Positions 28,425 through 37,572 are shown, counted from the stretch's first letter. The stretch is DNA of 64,000 nt from an uncultured Muribaculaceae bacterium (GCA_934675575.1 CAKUQQ010000001.1:1-64000), one strand, 5' to 3'. Translations and numbers: made by a program. Notes: generated by a model from the letters alone, not told the origin.

Positions 28425-28862
28425 ATGAAAATTTCCATAATCAACGGCCCCAACCTCAACTTGGTGGGCGTGCGCGAACCAGAAATCTACGGCAACCAGT
28501 CGCTTGACCAGTATCTGCAGACTCTCGTCAAGCAATATCCCGACGTGCAGTTTTCCGTGTTCCAGAGCAATCACGAGGGCGCAATAATCGACGAAATTCA
28601 GCGCGTGGGCTTCACCTCACAGGGCATAGCCATCAATGCCGGCGCCTACACACACTACAGCATTGCCATTGCCGACGCCCTGCGTGCCGTCACAGCCCCG
28701 GCTGTTGAGGTACACATAAGCGATGTGATGTCGCGCGAGCCATTCCGCCATGTGTCAATGATAAAAGATGCCTGCGCCACCGTTGTGGCCGGCTATGGCC
28801 TCGACAGCTACCGCCGCGCCATTGACTTTTTGTTGAACCTGTCAAGCAAGCAGCCCAAATGA
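28425..28862 (+). CDS. aroQ: Type II 3-dehydroquinate dehydratase
   Basis: 145 residues, standard length for the dodecameric type II enzyme, which converts 3-dehydroquinate to 3-dehydroshikimate in the shikimate pathway. The N-terminal IINGPNLNLVGVREPEIYG with active-site Tyr22, the NHEGAIID loop, INAGAYTHYSIAIADAL and EVHISDVMSREPFRH are all present. The stop overlaps the start of the O-methyltransferase gene (ATGA), so they are translationally coupled. Confidence 0.97.
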   Translation: MKISIINGPNLNLVGVREPEIYGNQSLDQYLQTLVKQYPDVQFSVFQSNHEGAIIDEIQRVGFTSQGIAINAGAYTHYSIAIADALRAVTAPAVEVHISDVMSREPFRHVSMIKDACATVVAGYGLDSYRRAIDFLLNLSSKQPK

Positions 28863-29518
28863 TTGAAGAAACCGAAGAATTAGACGACTATATTCTTGCC
28901 CACATCGACGCCGAGCCTGAACATTTGCACAAGCTCAATCGCGACACCCACCTGCGCCTGCTCTATCCGCGCATGTGCTCCGGCCACTTGCAGGGACGCA
29001 TGCTCAAGATGTTTGTGCGCATGATTCGCCCCAAACGTGTGCTTGAGCTTGGCACGTTTTCAGGCTACTCCGCCCAGTGCCTGGCCGAGGGACTGCTCGA
29101 CGACGATGCCCACATTCACACTATAGAAATCGACGATGAGCTCGAAGACTTTCTCTCCGAGCACTTTGCCGAGTCGCCGGTGGGCAACCGCATATCGCTG
29201 CACATAGGCGACGCCAACGACATCTTGCCGCGCCTCAACCAGAAGTTCGACCTCGTGTTTATCGACGCCAACAAACGGCAATATGTGGAGTATTATGACC
29301 TGGTTATGCCGCACCTCGCACCCGGAGGCTTCATCATAGCCGACAACACGCTGTGGTATGGCAAGGTGGCGGAACAGCTGCCCAAAATGGACGCGCAGAC
29401 GCAAGGAATCATCGACTTCAACAACCGCGTTGCAGCCGACCCTCGCGTGGAGAAAGTGATAGTGCCGCTGCGCGACGGTCTCACAATCATTTACCGCAAA
29501 ACCGACTGTGACAAATAA
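28859..29518 (+). CDS. O-methyltransferase, class I, metal-dependent (TrmR/CCoAOMT-like)
   Basis: 219 residues. SAM-binding motif I is VLELGTFSGYSA, the acidic end of strand 2 is TIEIDDE, and the metal-binding residues are expected in VFIDANKRQY and IIADNTLWYG, all as in family 3 O-methyltransferases. This group includes catechol/caffeoyl-CoA enzymes and the tRNA-modifying TrmR; with no secondary-metabolite genes nearby, a tRNA substrate is plausible but unproven. It overlaps aroQ by 4 bases. Confidence 0.85.
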   Translation: MIEETEELDDYILAHIDAEPEHLHKLNRDTHLRLLYPRMCSGHLQGRMLKMFVRMIRPKRVLELGTFSGYSAQCLAEGLLDDDAHIHTIEIDDELEDFLSEHFAESPVGNRISLHIGDANDILPRLNQKFDLVFIDANKRQYVEYYDLVMPHLAPGGFIIADNTLWYGKVAEQLPKMDAQTQGIIDFNNRVAADPRVEKVIVPLRDGLTIIYRKTDCDK

Positions 29519-29550
29519 TTGTTCTTTTTCGGGAAAAACAAGTAACTTTG
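29519..29550 (+). promoter_or_regulatory. Promoter of rbfA
   Basis: TTG at 29519-29521, spacer of 21, TAACTTTG at 29543-29550. The start codon is 48 bases downstream. Confidence 0.55.
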
Positions 29551-29598
29551 CACCCAAAGCAAATTTTATTCACAAACCAAGACAACAGTCTATAACAC

Positions 29599-29997
29599 AT
29601 GCAACAAGCAAGACTTGAAAAAATAGCACGACTCGTGCAAAAGGAACTCAGCGAGATTTTCCGTCTAGAAACAGCCAAAATTGGCAACATTCTGGTATCA
29701 GTGAGCTCGGTGAGGGTGTCACCCGACTTGAGCATCGCCAGAGTGTATCTGAGCGTGTTCCCAAGCGACAAGGCACAAGAAATCATTACCAACGTAAACA
29801 CCAACGAGAAAGGCATTCGCTACGCACTGGCGCAAAAAGTGCGCTACCAGTTGCGCAAATGCCCCGAATTGTCGTTCTATCTCGACGACTCGCTCGACTA
29901 CATTGACCACATCGACTCACTGCTGCACAAGCACGACGACAAAAGCGGCAGCAGCAGCGACAACAACAATAACTCTCCCGAACAACCCAAGCAATGA
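29599..29997 (+). CDS. rbfA: Ribosome-binding factor A
   Basis: 132 residues. The KH-type fold is indicated by RLEKIARLVQKELSEIF, VSVSSVRVSPDLSIARVYLSVF and the closing SFYLDDSLDYIDHIDSLL. RbfA assists maturation of the 16S rRNA 5' end in the small subunit. The last 20 residues are a low-complexity Ser/Asn/Gln tail. The stop overlaps the next start codon (ATGA). Confidence 0.95.
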   Translation: MQQARLEKIARLVQKELSEIFRLETAKIGNILVSVSSVRVSPDLSIARVYLSVFPSDKAQEIITNVNTNEKGIRYALAQKVRYQLRKCPELSFYLDDSLDYIDHIDSLLHKHDDKSGSSSDNNNNSPEQPKQ

Positions 29998-31220
29998 GCA
30001 CTCTGCCGCTGCGAATAGCACTCCGTTACCTGAAGTCGAAAAAGACCCACAACGCCGTCAATGTGATTTCCATAATCTCCATTTGCGGTGTGGTGGTGAC
30101 CACTGCGGCCATGGTGTGCGTGCTCAGCGTGTTCAACGGCTTTAGGGGTCTGATTATGGGCAAACTCGCCATGCTCGACCCTCAAATCTCAATCACAGCC
30201 ACACTCGGCAAGACGGTCAACGATGCCGACAGCGTGATTTCCGCTGTCAAGGCCATCGATGGCGTGCAGCAAGCCATGCCGGTAATCGAGGACAATGCTC
30301 TGGCCGTGTTTACCGACTACCAGATGGTGGTGCGCCTGAAAGGTGTGCCCGACAACTACGACACCATCAACGACATAGACAGCGTGATGGTTGACGGCGA
30401 ATTCCAGCTCCACGACCAAGTGTCGAGCTATGCCGTGCTCGCTGTGGAACCCGCGCTCCAACTCCATGCCCGACCCGGCTATCTGCGCATGCTGCAGCTC
30501 TATGCTCCGCAGCGCGTGGGACAAATCAACCTCGCATCGCCAGTCGATGCCTTCAGGGTAGATTCGGTGTTTGTGGCGGGCGTGTTCCAGCTTCAGCAAA
30601 GCAAATATGACAACGACATGATTTTCGTGCCAATCGAACTAACGCGCGAACTGTTTGACTACGACTCCCAAGCCTCTGCCATAGAGGTCAAGCTCGCCCC
30701 AGGTGCCGATGAGTCGCAAGTCATGGCACAAATCGGCCAAGTGCTCGGCCCGGCATACGCTGTCAAAAACCGCCTTATGCAGCAAGCCGAGGCATATAAA
30801 CTCGTGAACATAGAGAAATGGATTGCGTTTCTCCTGCTCGCATTCATCATGATAATCGCCACGTTCAATGTGATAAGCACCCTCTCGCTGCTCATCATAG
30901 AGAAAGACGAAAGCATACGCACATTCCGGAGCATGGGAGCTTCCGACAAGCAAATCACCCACATTTTTGTGGCCGAAGGCTGGCTCATAGCCCTTGTGGG
31001 CGCTGTGGGCGGCATCACGCTCGGTGTGGTGCTGTGCCTGTGTCAAGAGGCCTTCGGGTGGCTCAAGCTGGGTGGCGACGCAAGCATGGTGGTAGTGCAA
31101 GCCTATCCTGTCAAGGTTCTCTGGCCCGACATTGTGGTCGTGTTCCTGTTTGTGGCAGCCATAGGGCTGATGACTTCGGTCATCACCTCCCTCACCATGA
31201 AGCGACGACTCAATTTCTGA
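29994..31220 (+). CDS. FtsX-like ABC permease, LolC/LolE type
   Basis: 408 residues. The N-terminus ALRYLKSKKTHNAVNVISIISICGV is the typical first membrane helix of LolC/E proteins, followed by a periplasmic MacB-like domain (about 45-260) and three C-terminal helices (near 272-300, 322-350, 372-398). Such permeases extract lipoproteins from the inner membrane, working with a LolD ATPase, which is not in this window. Translational coupling with rbfA is a common arrangement in Bacteroidales. The exact cargo is inferred from family only. Confidence 0.87.
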   Translation: MSTLPLRIALRYLKSKKTHNAVNVISIISICGVVVTTAAMVCVLSVFNGFRGLIMGKLAMLDPQISITATLGKTVNDADSVISAVKAIDGVQQAMPVIEDNALAVFTDYQMVVRLKGVPDNYDTINDIDSVMVDGEFQLHDQVSSYAVLAVEPALQLHARPGYLRMLQLYAPQRVGQINLASPVDAFRVDSVFVAGVFQLQQSKYDNDMIFVPIELTRELFDYDSQASAIEVKLAPGADESQVMAQIGQVLGPAYAVKNRLMQQAEAYKLVNIEKWIAFLLLAFIMIIATFNVISTLSLLIIEKDESIRTFRSMGASDKQITHIFVAEGWLIALVGAVGGITLGVVLCLCQEAFGWLKLGGDASMVVVQAYPVKVLWPDIVVVFLFVAAIGLMTSVITSLTMKRRLNF

Positions 31221-31292
31221 CGCAACTCCACCAGAGAGGCCAACAATTGCAATTTGTCAGGCAAACACGCCTGTTTAGAATAAAAATATTAC

Positions 31293-31300
31293 TATTTTTG
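31293..31300 (+). promoter_or_regulatory. -7 box before the transglutaminase-like gene
   Basis: TATTTTTG, exact match, 16 bases before the start codon; no well-spaced -33 element. Confidence 0.5.
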
Positions 31301-31316
31301 CACCATCAATTACAAT

Positions 31317-32765
31317 GTGATGAAATATCTAGCTTCTTGCATATTCTCCATTACCTTGCTTGCAGGCTCTGCCACGGCAAGCGCACAAGCTCCGAGCTGG
31401 CTTGAAACAGTGAATTCCTGCATCGACTCCGGCGAGTTTTCAAAAGCCTCAAAGCTCATGAAGAAACTCCCGGCCAAAGTGAGGCGCGACAACGCTGTGA
31501 AAATCGATTCCTTGAACCAAATCATGGAACGCATACGCCACGATTTCACACTCACTCCTGCCGATGGCTTAAAGCAGATAAAGGACAAAATGCCCGATGT
31601 CACCACATCGCAAATCAACAACTGGAAAGCTAAGCGAAACATAGAGACAATGACCATCGACGGACAAGAGTGGTGGTTCAGAAAAGCCGTGCGCAACCTT
31701 TGGCTCTTGGCCGATGAGTTCAAGACCACCAACGATGAGGAAAACCAGCAAACGGCAAAGCTCTACCGCAAATATTTCGTTGAAGCCATGCTCCATGCAC
31801 CCAATGCCGACGGTGCGCGCGACTGGCGACGCGTCAACGTGACTTTCACACTCGACGTCAACGCCGACGCCATTCCGGCTGGCGAAACCCTGCGCGTGTG
31901 GCTGCCTTTCCCCTTTGAAAATCTGCGTCAACGCGACATAAAATTAATCAGCAGCAACCGCCCAGTCACAATGAGCAAGGGCAGCCTGCACCACACCGTG
32001 TATATGGAGGCACAAGCCCAGAAGGGCAAGCCCACACATTTTGAGTACACCATGTCATATCTCGTGGCAGAGCGCCATGTGGCACAATCAGACATGCTTA
32101 TGTTGCTTGAGCCCTACGACACCAGTTCCAACATCTACAAGCGTTACACGGCATCGCAACCGCCACACATAGTGCTCACCGACAGTCTGCACCAGCTCGC
32201 GCAGCAAATTGTGGGCAACGAAACCAACCCCATATTGCAAGCCTCTAAAATATATGACTGGATTTCAGCCAACTTTCCTTGGGCTGGCGCGCGTGAATAC
32301 AGCACCATACGCAACATGCCGGCCTATGTGCTTGCCAATGGTCATGGCGACTGCGGACAAGTGGCACTGCTCTACATAACTCTCGTGCGCAGCCTCGGCA
32401 TTCCGGCGCGCTGGGAGAGCGGCTACATGCTGCACCCTGGCGAAGTCAACTTCCATGACTGGGCAGAAACCTACTTCGAGGGCATTGGGTGGGTGTCAAC
32501 CGACCCCTCTTTCGGTCGCTCCACATGCGGCACGGTGCTCAACGACTACTACAAGAGCGGACTCGATGTGTATCGCTTTGCATCTAACGAAGGCATTGGC
32601 GACGCTTTGAGCCCTGCCAAGAAATACATACGCAGCGAAACCGTGGATTTTCAGCCGGGCGAAGTGGAGTGGCGTAAGGGCAACCTCTACTACGGCTCAT
32701 GGAGCTCGCACTTCCAAGTCAACAGCATCACAAGTGAGGACAATGTGAAACAACAACTAAAATAA
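31317..32765 (+). CDS. Secreted transglutaminase-like protein
   Basis: 482 residues with a signal peptide (about 1-24, ending ATASAQA). An N-terminal helical region and a beta-rich domain (about 165-250) precede a transglutaminase core. The catalytic triad can be read as Cys346 in HGDCGQ, His380 in NFHDWAE and Asp396 in STDPSFG. Bacterial proteins with this fold are mostly cysteine proteases or amidases. It heads a run with an NlpC/P60 peptidase (35 bases later) and a dipeptide epimerase, so a role in cutting cell-wall peptides is likely but inferred. Confidence 0.85.
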   Translation: MMKYLASCIFSITLLAGSATASAQAPSWLETVNSCIDSGEFSKASKLMKKLPAKVRRDNAVKIDSLNQIMERIRHDFTLTPADGLKQIKDKMPDVTTSQINNWKAKRNIETMTIDGQEWWFRKAVRNLWLLADEFKTTNDEENQQTAKLYRKYFVEAMLHAPNADGARDWRRVNVTFTLDVNADAIPAGETLRVWLPFPFENLRQRDIKLISSNRPVTMSKGSLHHTVYMEAQAQKGKPTHFEYTMSYLVAERHVAQSDMLMLLEPYDTSSNIYKRYTASQPPHIVLTDSLHQLAQQIVGNETNPILQASKIYDWISANFPWAGAREYSTIRNMPAYVLANGHGDCGQVALLYITLVRSLGIPARWESGYMLHPGEVNFHDWAETYFEGIGWVSTDPSFGRSTCGTVLNDYYKSGLDVYRFASNEGIGDALSPAKKYIRSETVDFQPGEVEWRKGNLYYGSWSSHFQVNSITSEDNVKQQLK

Positions 32766-32800
32766 AGACAAACTGACATCTGATAAACAACGCAACATAT

Positions 32801-33961
32801 ATGAAACTCATCAACAAGACTACAAAATTTTTACTATCCATATCGCTCATGCTTGCCGTGGCTATGAGTGCCGTGGCCAGCACTCCCGAAGAGCTGATTG
32901 CCAACCTCAAAGCCAAAGCCGCACCCGACGGCCGCACCGCTATTTGGGACGTTAAGACTATAATGCAAAACGGTGTGCCCACCATATATGGCACTGTGAG
33001 CAGCGAGCTGCTCAAGCACGCCATCGACAACGAGCTGCGCCAAAACGGCATACAAAACTTCGACAACCGCACAGTGGTGCTTGAGCAATCCATGCCCGAA
33101 TCGCAACGCTGGGCACTGGTCAAGCTTTCAATAGCCTCGCTGCGCACCGCACCGCGCCACGCTGCCGAAATGGCCACACAAGCCATAATGGGCACGCCAG
33201 TCAAGGTGCTTGAGAGCACCGATGAGTGGCTCAGAGTGCAAACCCCCGACTCCTACATAGCCTATGTGCCGCAATCATCGGTCGTTTTCTGCGACGCACA
33301 GCGCATGAGCCAGTGGAAACAGGCCAAACGCTACATTGTCACCACCTACGACTCACGCCTCACCACCCAACCCAATGGCGACGAGACCGTGACCGACCTT
33401 GTGTTTGGCAACATACTGGAATTCAAGGCACAAAAAGGCAAATGGACACAGCTTGCCACTCCCGACGGCCGCACCGGCTGGGTGCTAACCGCTCACATTG
33501 AGGAACTTGGCAAATGGAGCAAGCAAGAGTTTAACCCAGCCCTCATTGAAGCCACTGCAAAGCGCATGATGGGCTCAAGCTACCTGTGGGGCGGCACATC
33601 GACCAAGGTCACCGACTGCTCCGGACTGTCGAAGGTGAGTTATTTTGCCAATGGCATTATCCTGCAGCGCGATGCCTCGCAGCAAGCACTCACAGGACTG
33701 AAAATAAAGGGCGAGGACTGGCAGGTTGCCAAGCTCGGCGACCTCCTGTTCTTTGGCAACTCCGAGACTGGCCGTGTGACTCACGTGGGCATATATCTGC
33801 GCGACGGCAAATTCATTCACTGCTCAGGTCAAGTAAAAATCAACAGCCTCGACCCATCAGCTCCAGATTATCTCTACTCCGCACTATCAATCAGCCGAAT
33901 AGACGGCCAGGTGGGCACCACCGGCATCACCTCTGTGGCAAAACACCCTTGGTATTTCTAA
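32801..33961 (+). CDS. Secreted NlpC/P60 (C40) peptidase with SH3-type domains
   Basis: 386 residues. Signal peptide about 1-27. Two bacterial SH3-like segments (about 112-165 and 180-235, the latter with WTQLATPDGRTGWV) lead to the C40 domain with Cys273 in VTDCSG, His328 in RVTHVG and His340 in FIHCSG. Enzymes of this layout cut the bond after D-glutamate in the peptidoglycan stem and release L-Ala-D-Glu. The next gene encodes the epimerase acting on that dipeptide, which supports the assignment. The gap to the epimerase is 62 bases. Confidence 0.92.
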   Translation: MKLINKTTKFLLSISLMLAVAMSAVASTPEELIANLKAKAAPDGRTAIWDVKTIMQNGVPTIYGTVSSELLKHAIDNELRQNGIQNFDNRTVVLEQSMPESQRWALVKLSIASLRTAPRHAAEMATQAIMGTPVKVLESTDEWLRVQTPDSYIAYVPQSSVVFCDAQRMSQWKQAKRYIVTTYDSRLTTQPNGDETVTDLVFGNILEFKAQKGKWTQLATPDGRTGWVLTAHIEELGKWSKQEFNPALIEATAKRMMGSSYLWGGTSTKVTDCSGLSKVSYFANGIILQRDASQQALTGLKIKGEDWQVAKLGDLLFFGNSETGRVTHVGIYLRDGKFIHCSGQVKINSLDPSAPDYLYSALSISRIDGQVGTTGITSVAKHPWYF

Positions 33962-34023
33962 CACTCTGACACACACAAGACAACACGATTTTCATCACTC
34001 TATCATAACACATCAAAGCAATT

Positions 34024-35154
34024 ATGAACAGAAGAAATTTTATAGTTGGCACAGGGGCTGCAATGATTGCGGCTTCTTCACCTATTTCTCTCTCGGCCAA
34101 GGGCTCTGCCACACGCAAAGTGGCAAAGAGCGGCAAACTGCAACTGTCATTCTTCCCCTATGAACTCAAGTTGCGCCATGCCTTCAACCTCGCGCGCTAC
34201 AGCCGCACCACCACCCCCGACGTGCAGGTGCAGCTCTCCTACGACGGCATCGTGGGCTATGGCGAGGCTTCCATGCCGCCATACCTCGGCGAATCGGTGG
34301 AAAGCGTGACAAAATTCTTGTCAAGCCTCGACCTTGAGCAGTTCAACGACCCATTCAAAATCGAGGACATACTTTCCTACGTTGACAGCGTTGCGCCCAA
34401 CAACCGCGCGGCCAAGGCAAGCATCGACATTGCCCTCCACGACCTGCTCGGCAAAATCATGGGTCAGCCTTGGTACAAGATTTGGGGACTCGACCCTGCC
34501 AAAACGCCCAACACAAGTTTCACCATAGGCATCGACACAGCCGAGGTTGTGCGCCAAAAGGTCAAGGAAGCCGCCCCCTACAAGGTGCTTAAAGTGAAAA
34601 TGGGTCTTGACAACGACAAGGAAACAATCGAGGTGATTCGCAGCATGACCAACGTGCCTTTCTGCGTAGATGTCAACCAGGGTTGGAAAAACAAGGAAGA
34701 AGCTCTGGAGCTTTGCAACTGGCTCAAGGAAAAAGGCTGTCTGTTTGTGGAACAACCGTTTGACAAGACTATGATTGATGAAACCGCATGGCTGCGCGAG
34801 CGTTCTCCGCTGCCCCTGTTTGCCGACGAGGCTTTCCAGCGTCTGCCCGACATTCCCAAGTTCAAGGGTGTGTATGACGGCATAAACATAAAGCTTATGA
34901 AGAGCACCGGCATGCACGAGGCCTACAAGATGGTTGTGCTTGCCAAAGCTCTGGGCTTAAAGGTGATGATTGGCTGCATGACCGAAACGTCATGTGCCGT
35001 TACAGCAGCCGCCAACCTTTCGCCTATTGTTGACTTCGCCGACCTCGACGGCAATTTGCTCATTGCCAACGACCGCTTCTCTGGCATGACTGTGGAAAAC
35101 GGCAAAATCACGCTCCACGACATTCCGGGCATAGGCATCAAGCCGTTAAAGTAA
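34024..35154 (+). CDS. L-Ala-D/L-Glu (dipeptide) epimerase, enolase superfamily
   Basis: 376 residues with a twin-arginine-type signal (MNRRNFIVGTGAAMIAAS), suggesting export of the folded enzyme. The muconate-lactonizing-type barrel is shown by the KxK base Lys190/Lys192, metal ligands Asp216, Glu243 and Asp268, and the second base Lys290 in GINIKLMKSTG. It would convert L-Ala-D-Glu from peptidoglycan to L-Ala-L-Glu, which normal peptidases can use. Its place after an NlpC/P60 enzyme fits a muropeptide salvage route. Other dipeptides are possible substrates. Confidence 0.88.
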   Translation: MNRRNFIVGTGAAMIAASSPISLSAKGSATRKVAKSGKLQLSFFPYELKLRHAFNLARYSRTTTPDVQVQLSYDGIVGYGEASMPPYLGESVESVTKFLSSLDLEQFNDPFKIEDILSYVDSVAPNNRAAKASIDIALHDLLGKIMGQPWYKIWGLDPAKTPNTSFTIGIDTAEVVRQKVKEAAPYKVLKVKMGLDNDKETIEVIRSMTNVPFCVDVNQGWKNKEEALELCNWLKEKGCLFVEQPFDKTMIDETAWLRERSPLPLFADEAFQRLPDIPKFKGVYDGINIKLMKSTGMHEAYKMVVLAKALGLKVMIGCMTETSCAVTAAANLSPIVDFADLDGNLLIANDRFSGMTVENGKITLHDIPGIGIKPLK

Positions 35155-35172
35155 ACTAAATGTAACTGACAT

Positions 35173-35225
35173 AAATCGGTCTCAATCGCCATAATGGGCT
35201 CTTTGGGGCCGATTTCACTCTCTTT
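35173..35225 (+). terminator. Hairpin after the dipeptide epimerase
   Basis: Arms 35173-35183 and 35205-35215 form an 11-base stem with two G-T wobbles, followed by a mixed pyrimidine tract. It would end the transglutaminase/NlpC/epimerase transcript. Confidence 0.5.
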
Positions 35226-35238
35226 TCACAGGCAACAC

Positions 35239-36009
35239 ATGCGCAAACCACAAATAGGTCTTTGGCTCATTCTCGCAATCACTCTGGTTGTGTGTGCCGT
35301 CATGTCGCAATACGGCACTATCAACCTGGGATTCACCACGCTCAAAACCTCCACATTTGCCACTTCGCTCCTCGGCCCTACCCACGACAAGTCTGCCAAG
35401 CCAGCACCCAAGCCAGCACCGGCCAAGGAGAAGCACCCTCTTGACACCGCCGCCAAAAACATTCTTTTCATCGGCGACTCCATGCTTGAGGGGTTAAGTC
35501 CGCGCATGGCAGCCTATGCCAAGAAAAACGGTCACACGCTCACATCGGTCATCTGGTATAGCTCCAGTACCGAGATTTGGGGCGGCAGCAATCGTCTGCA
35601 AGCCTACATAGCGCAGTTTCACCCCAACTATATTTTGATTTGCCTTGGGGCAAATGAGCTTTTTGTGGCCAACATTAAAGAGAAGCGGCAGCAGTTTGTC
35701 AACCGTCTGCTTGCGCAAGTGGGCAGCATACCCTATGTGTGGATAGGTCCACCCAACTGGAAACCCGACACCGGCATCAACGACCTGATAGAGTCAAGCG
35801 TGAAGCCCGGCAGCTTCTACCTCTCGGCAGGGCAGCAGTTTGAGCGCAAAGCCGACGGTGCCCACCCCACCGCACAGTCAGCTGCGGCTTGGGCCGACCG
35901 CGTGTGCGTATGGATAACCACCGAGTCGGCACACCCCATAAGGCTTGCACGCCCCGACACCACAAGCGCACACTGCCGCACTTTAGTTTTGCAACCCAAC
36001 CAGCGATGA
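35239..36009 (+). CDS. Membrane-anchored SGNH hydrolase, partner of MBOAT acyltransferase
   Basis: 256 residues from ATG 35239 (MRKPQIGLWLI). An N-terminal membrane helix (about 6-25) and a Pro/Ala/Lys-rich linker (about 50-70) place the SGNH domain outside the membrane. Block I is FIGDSMLEG (nucleophile Ser), and the closing DGAHPT supplies the Asp/His pair. The stop overlaps the start of the MBOAT gene (ATGA). This pairing is known from PatA/PatB and AlgI/AlgX-type systems that move acyl groups across the membrane and onto peptidoglycan or a polysaccharide. The acceptor is unknown. Confidence 0.82.
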   Translation: MRKPQIGLWLILAITLVVCAVMSQYGTINLGFTTLKTSTFATSLLGPTHDKSAKPAPKPAPAKEKHPLDTAAKNILFIGDSMLEGLSPRMAAYAKKNGHTLTSVIWYSSSTEIWGGSNRLQAYIAQFHPNYILICLGANELFVANIKEKRQQFVNRLLAQVGSIPYVWIGPPNWKPDTGINDLIESSVKPGSFYLSAGQQFERKADGAHPTAQSAAAWADRVCVWITTESAHPIRLARPDTTSAHCRTLVLQPNQR

Positions 36010-37499
36010 ACCAAGCCACGCTCGACATATCCAACCTGCCCGGCAACATTGCCAACTTCCTCACCTACAGCCACGACAATCAGTTGCTGTTCACGAGCGG
36101 CATGTTTTGGGTGATGTTTGTTGTGTTTCTGCCTTTGTTTGCCATGCTGCGCAACCGCCACAGGCAAATGGTGGCATTTGTGGTGGCATTCAGCCTTTAT
36201 TTCTACTACAAGTCGAGCGGCTGGTATTTTCTGCTGCTTCTGGCACTCTCGGTCATAGACTGGCACGTTGCGCGGCTGATTGCCGTGCAGAGCAGTGTAA
36301 AGTCGCGCCGCAAGCTGCTCGCCGTGTCGCTTGCATGCTCGCTTGGGTCGCTGTTTGCCCTGAAATACACAAACTTCATGCTGTGGAATTTCGACGCCAT
36401 CATAGGCCGCAACTTCCAGCCGCTCGACATAGCCCTGCCGGTGGGCATATCGTTCATCACATTCCGCTCGGTGAGCTATGTGGTCGATGTGTATCGTGGC
36501 GACATGGAGCCTGTGCGCCAATGGAGCGACTATGTGTTCTACCTGTCGTTTTTCCCCATATTGCTGGCAGGCCCCATAGTCAGGGCACGCGATTTCATGC
36601 CACAGTTGCGCGACAACCGCCCTGTTTCGGCCGAAGCCGTGTATCGTGGGCTGTGGCTAATAATGACCGGGGTGATTAAGAAAGCCGTGATTGCCGACTA
36701 TCTGGCACAATACAACAACCTCGTGTTCGACAACCCCACAGCCTATGGTGGACTTGAGACACTCATGGCCGTGGTAGGCTACTCCATGCAAATCTACTGT
36801 GACTTTTCGGGCTATAGCGACATAGCCATAGGGCTTGGCTCCGTGATGGGGTTTGACCTTGGCAAAAACTTCGATTTTCCTTATCAGTCATGCAGCATCA
36901 CCGAGTTTTGGCGGCGATGGCACATGTCGCTGTCGTTCTGGCTGCGCGACTACATCTACATTCCTCTCGGAGGCAACCGCCGCGGCACTACACGCCGCTA
37001 TGCCAATCTCATGATTACCATGCTACTCGGCGGACTGTGGCACGGAGCTGCATGGAAATTCGTGTTCTGGGGAGCCGGCCACGGCCTGGGCTTGTGCATC
37101 AACAAGGCTTGGTCGCAAGCCACTGCCGGGTGTTTCAGTCGGGCCGGGGTGGCAAGGGCATTGTGCTCTTGGGCACTCACATTTGCTTTCGTCACGATGC
37201 TGTGGGTGTTTTTCAGGGCAGCAAGCTTTAGCGACGCCTGCACCATGATTTCACGCATATTCACCGACTTCCACATAGCCCAGCTGCCCGACTTCGTGCT
37301 GGCTCGCCACACATGGTGCCTACTCTTGGGTCTGGTGGTGGTGATGCACTTCATTCCGCGCGAGTTCTATGCCGACATCGTCGGCCTGTTTGTGGAGTCG
37401 CTGTGGATATGGAAACTGCTGCTTTTCATGTTTGTGGTGCAGCTCGTCATAGAGTTTACCTCGGCCGACGTGCAGCCTTTCATCTATTTCCAGTTCTGA
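36006..37499 (+). CDS. MBOAT family O-acyltransferase (AlgI/PatA/DltB-like)
   Basis: 497 residues from ATG 36006 (MNQATLDISNLPG), overlapping the SGNH gene by 4 bases; a longer frame starting inside that gene was rejected. About ten or more membrane helices, with FCDFSGYSDIAIG-type motif (CDFSGYSDIAIG), FWRRWHMSLSFWLRDYIYIPLGG and catalytic His in GGLWHGAAW. The family hands acyl groups from a cytoplasmic donor to extracytoplasmic acceptors. With the SGNH protein it forms a two-gene acylation unit. Confidence 0.92.
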   Translation: MNQATLDISNLPGNIANFLTYSHDNQLLFTSGMFWVMFVVFLPLFAMLRNRHRQMVAFVVAFSLYFYYKSSGWYFLLLLALSVIDWHVARLIAVQSSVKSRRKLLAVSLACSLGSLFALKYTNFMLWNFDAIIGRNFQPLDIALPVGISFITFRSVSYVVDVYRGDMEPVRQWSDYVFYLSFFPILLAGPIVRARDFMPQLRDNRPVSAEAVYRGLWLIMTGVIKKAVIADYLAQYNNLVFDNPTAYGGLETLMAVVGYSMQIYCDFSGYSDIAIGLGSVMGFDLGKNFDFPYQSCSITEFWRRWHMSLSFWLRDYIYIPLGGNRRGTTRRYANLMITMLLGGLWHGAAWKFVFWGAGHGLGLCINKAWSQATAGCFSRAGVARALCSWALTFAFVTMLWVFFRAASFSDACTMISRIFTDFHIAQLPDFVLARHTWCLLLGLVVVMHFIPREFYADIVGLFVESLWIWKLLLFMFVVQLVIEFTSADVQPFIYFQF

Positions 37500-37537
37500 C
37501 GCCTTGCTTCTTTTGCCGCTCTTCGCACAAAGAGCTT

Positions 37538-37572
37538 TGTTACATGTGTTAAAATGTTACACATTTGTTATA
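37538..37572 (+). promoter_or_regulatory. Four TGTTAHA repeats before the two-component system
   Basis: Heptamers TGTTACA (37538), TGTTAAA (37547), TGTTACA (37555) and TGTTATA (37566) lie in 35 bases. The last two are 11 bases apart with a 4-base spacer, the geometry of a PhoB-type box. Binding by the downstream regulator is an inference. A weak -7-like TTACTTTG follows at 37593. Confidence 0.4.

Noticed and set aside
37538..37572. Short repeats as a CRISPR array
   Set aside because: Heptamers with 1-4 base gaps are far too short; an operator is the better reading.
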